Shown here: positions 39,538 through 39,968 of the stretch, one piece after another | Position numbering within the stretch: the first letter of the stretch is position 1 | How the letters are laid out: every line of letters begins with the position of its first letter | Source: a virus | DNA: 39,968 nucleotides | IMG/VR virus record: IMGVR_UViG_3300043446_002306 | Span: 1-39,968 of that record | Direction: 5' to 3' (one strand) | Notes under the pieces: generated by a model | Databases searched by the model: none | What the model was told of the DNA's origin: nothing | The model's input: only the letters and a program-made list of their open reading frames with translations | Program-made: the position numbers and the translations under genes

Positions 39538-39746
39538 CAGTTTCTCGCTTCCCACATCCATGCTCCGTCGTCTTCGTTCTTTTTCTGCACAGCGTCACAC
39601 ACCTTCGCACACGCCTCGTTTTCCTCTGCTTTTGCGGCAGCAGCAACAAGGGCGGCGAAGCGTGTTACAGAACCTAATGGCTTTTCGTCAGATCCGTAAG
39701 CCAATCCCGCCTTCCGCGCCATGCGGATTATTTCTTCTCTATCCAT
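39504..39746 (-). CDS. Small modular phage protein (MDREEIIRMARKAGLA type), 80 aa
   Basis: A diverged form of the same family: MDREEIIRMARKAGLAYGSD, a FAALVAAAAKAEENEACAKV helix and the ending AAAIRARGKQ. The last three residues and the stop context are as in the gene at 1598-1855. ATG at 39746 follows GGAGAAGAATC; a longer version to 39845 would overlap the next gene with no ribosome binding site. Confidence 0.75.
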   Translation of the reverse strand: MDREEIIRMARKAGLAYGSDEKPLGSVTRFAALVAAAAKAEENEACAKVCDAVQKKNEDDGAWMWEARNCAAAIRARGKQ

Positions 39747-39968
39747 GATTCTTCTCCCGCAGCTTGGCTTCAAGGACTTTGCATAGCCAGTTGACTGATT
39801 TATTACCTTTAACAGTCTCGCACGACAGTATGTCAATCTCCCCATCCGTCAGCCCAACCCATTCCTTCTTTTGTGGTTTGCTTGAAATACAGGTAACCGT
39901 ATAAGGCCTGCCACACTGGCAACTCCATGCCACAGGCCCGTCTGCTGGTGTCTTTGCGTTTTTGTTTT
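39739..39968 (-). CDS. Small modular phage protein, 5' end cut by window edge
   Basis: At least 75 residues; the start lies just beyond the right edge. The visible N-terminus KNKNAKTPADGPVAW is the same as in the gene at 1598-1855, but the remainder differs: WSCQCGRPYTVTC with several Cys, GLTDGEIDILS and the ending LEAKLREKNHG, which recalls the end of the protein at 2247-2552. The gene is therefore a mosaic of segments found elsewhere in the window. Confidence 0.75.
   Translation of the reverse strand, partial: NKNAKTPADGPVAWSCQCGRPYTVTCISSKPQKKEWVGLTDGEIDILSCETVKGNKSVNWLCKVLEAKLREKNHG

Noticed and set aside
1-39968. Terminal redundancy or circular closure
   Set aside because: The only long repeat is internal at both ends with different flanks, and the truncated primase at the left does not continue at the right edge.
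1-39968. CRISPR array, insertion sequence, integrase or lysogeny module
   Set aside because: No regularly spaced repeats, transposase motifs or recombinase motifs were seen anywhere in the window.

Overview
This window is most of a lytic, short-tailed (podovirus-like) double-stranded DNA phage genome, probably from a betaproteobacterial and possibly freshwater host. The host inference rests on small-gene families I recall from Burkholderiales phages and on moderate base composition, so it is weak. Gene ends overlap almost everywhere as ATGA or GTGA, and coding is very dense. I see no integrase, repressor, excisionase, tRNA or transposase. The virion genes follow a P22/T7-like order (terminase, portal, scaffold, coat, gp4/gp10-like tail genes, fibres, large ejection proteins) with no tape measure or sheath.

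Layout. (1) 1-4891, minus strand: an early operon of very small genes starting with an ArdC-like antirestriction protein and running into a T7 gp4-like primase/helicase cut by the left edge; DNA polymerase and the rest of the helicase presumably lie further left. (2) 4892-5414: a 523-bp divergent control region with a palindromic operator-like cluster. (3) 5415-33330, plus strand: packaging, head, tail, fibre, ejection and lysis genes. (4) 33429-37840, minus strand: a recombination and modification operon with a YqaJ-type exonuclease, a single-strand annealing protein, a winged-helix protein, a small protein with an SSB-like tail, an NrdR-like zinc ribbon, a C5 DNA methyltransferase that contains a second full-length reading frame, and a PD-(D/E)xK nuclease. 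(5) 37841-38317: a second control region with a plus-strand promoter, a long terminated hairpin RNA and a GC-rich structured segment. (6) 38318-39968, minus strand: a winged-helix regulator and more small modular genes, including an exact second copy of a 370-bp block from the left operon.

How it works together: the two minus-strand blocks supply host takeover, antirestriction, replication and recombination functions, and the plus-strand block supplies the virion and lysis. The exonuclease plus annealing protein form a Red-like pair. The methyltransferase and ArdC both point to restriction evasion. Lysis is encoded by one or two small membrane proteins, a GTA-type three-TM holin-like protein and a GH24 lysozyme.

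The most unusual items are the 245-codon frame nested almost completely inside the methyltransferase gene, which has a better start codon than the methyltransferase itself; the hairpin RNA at about 37981-38077 with its own promoter; the structured segment beside it; and the exact 370-bp repeat within a shuffled family of small genes at both ends of the window. No database search was possible. Family names come from motifs visible in the translations and from memory.
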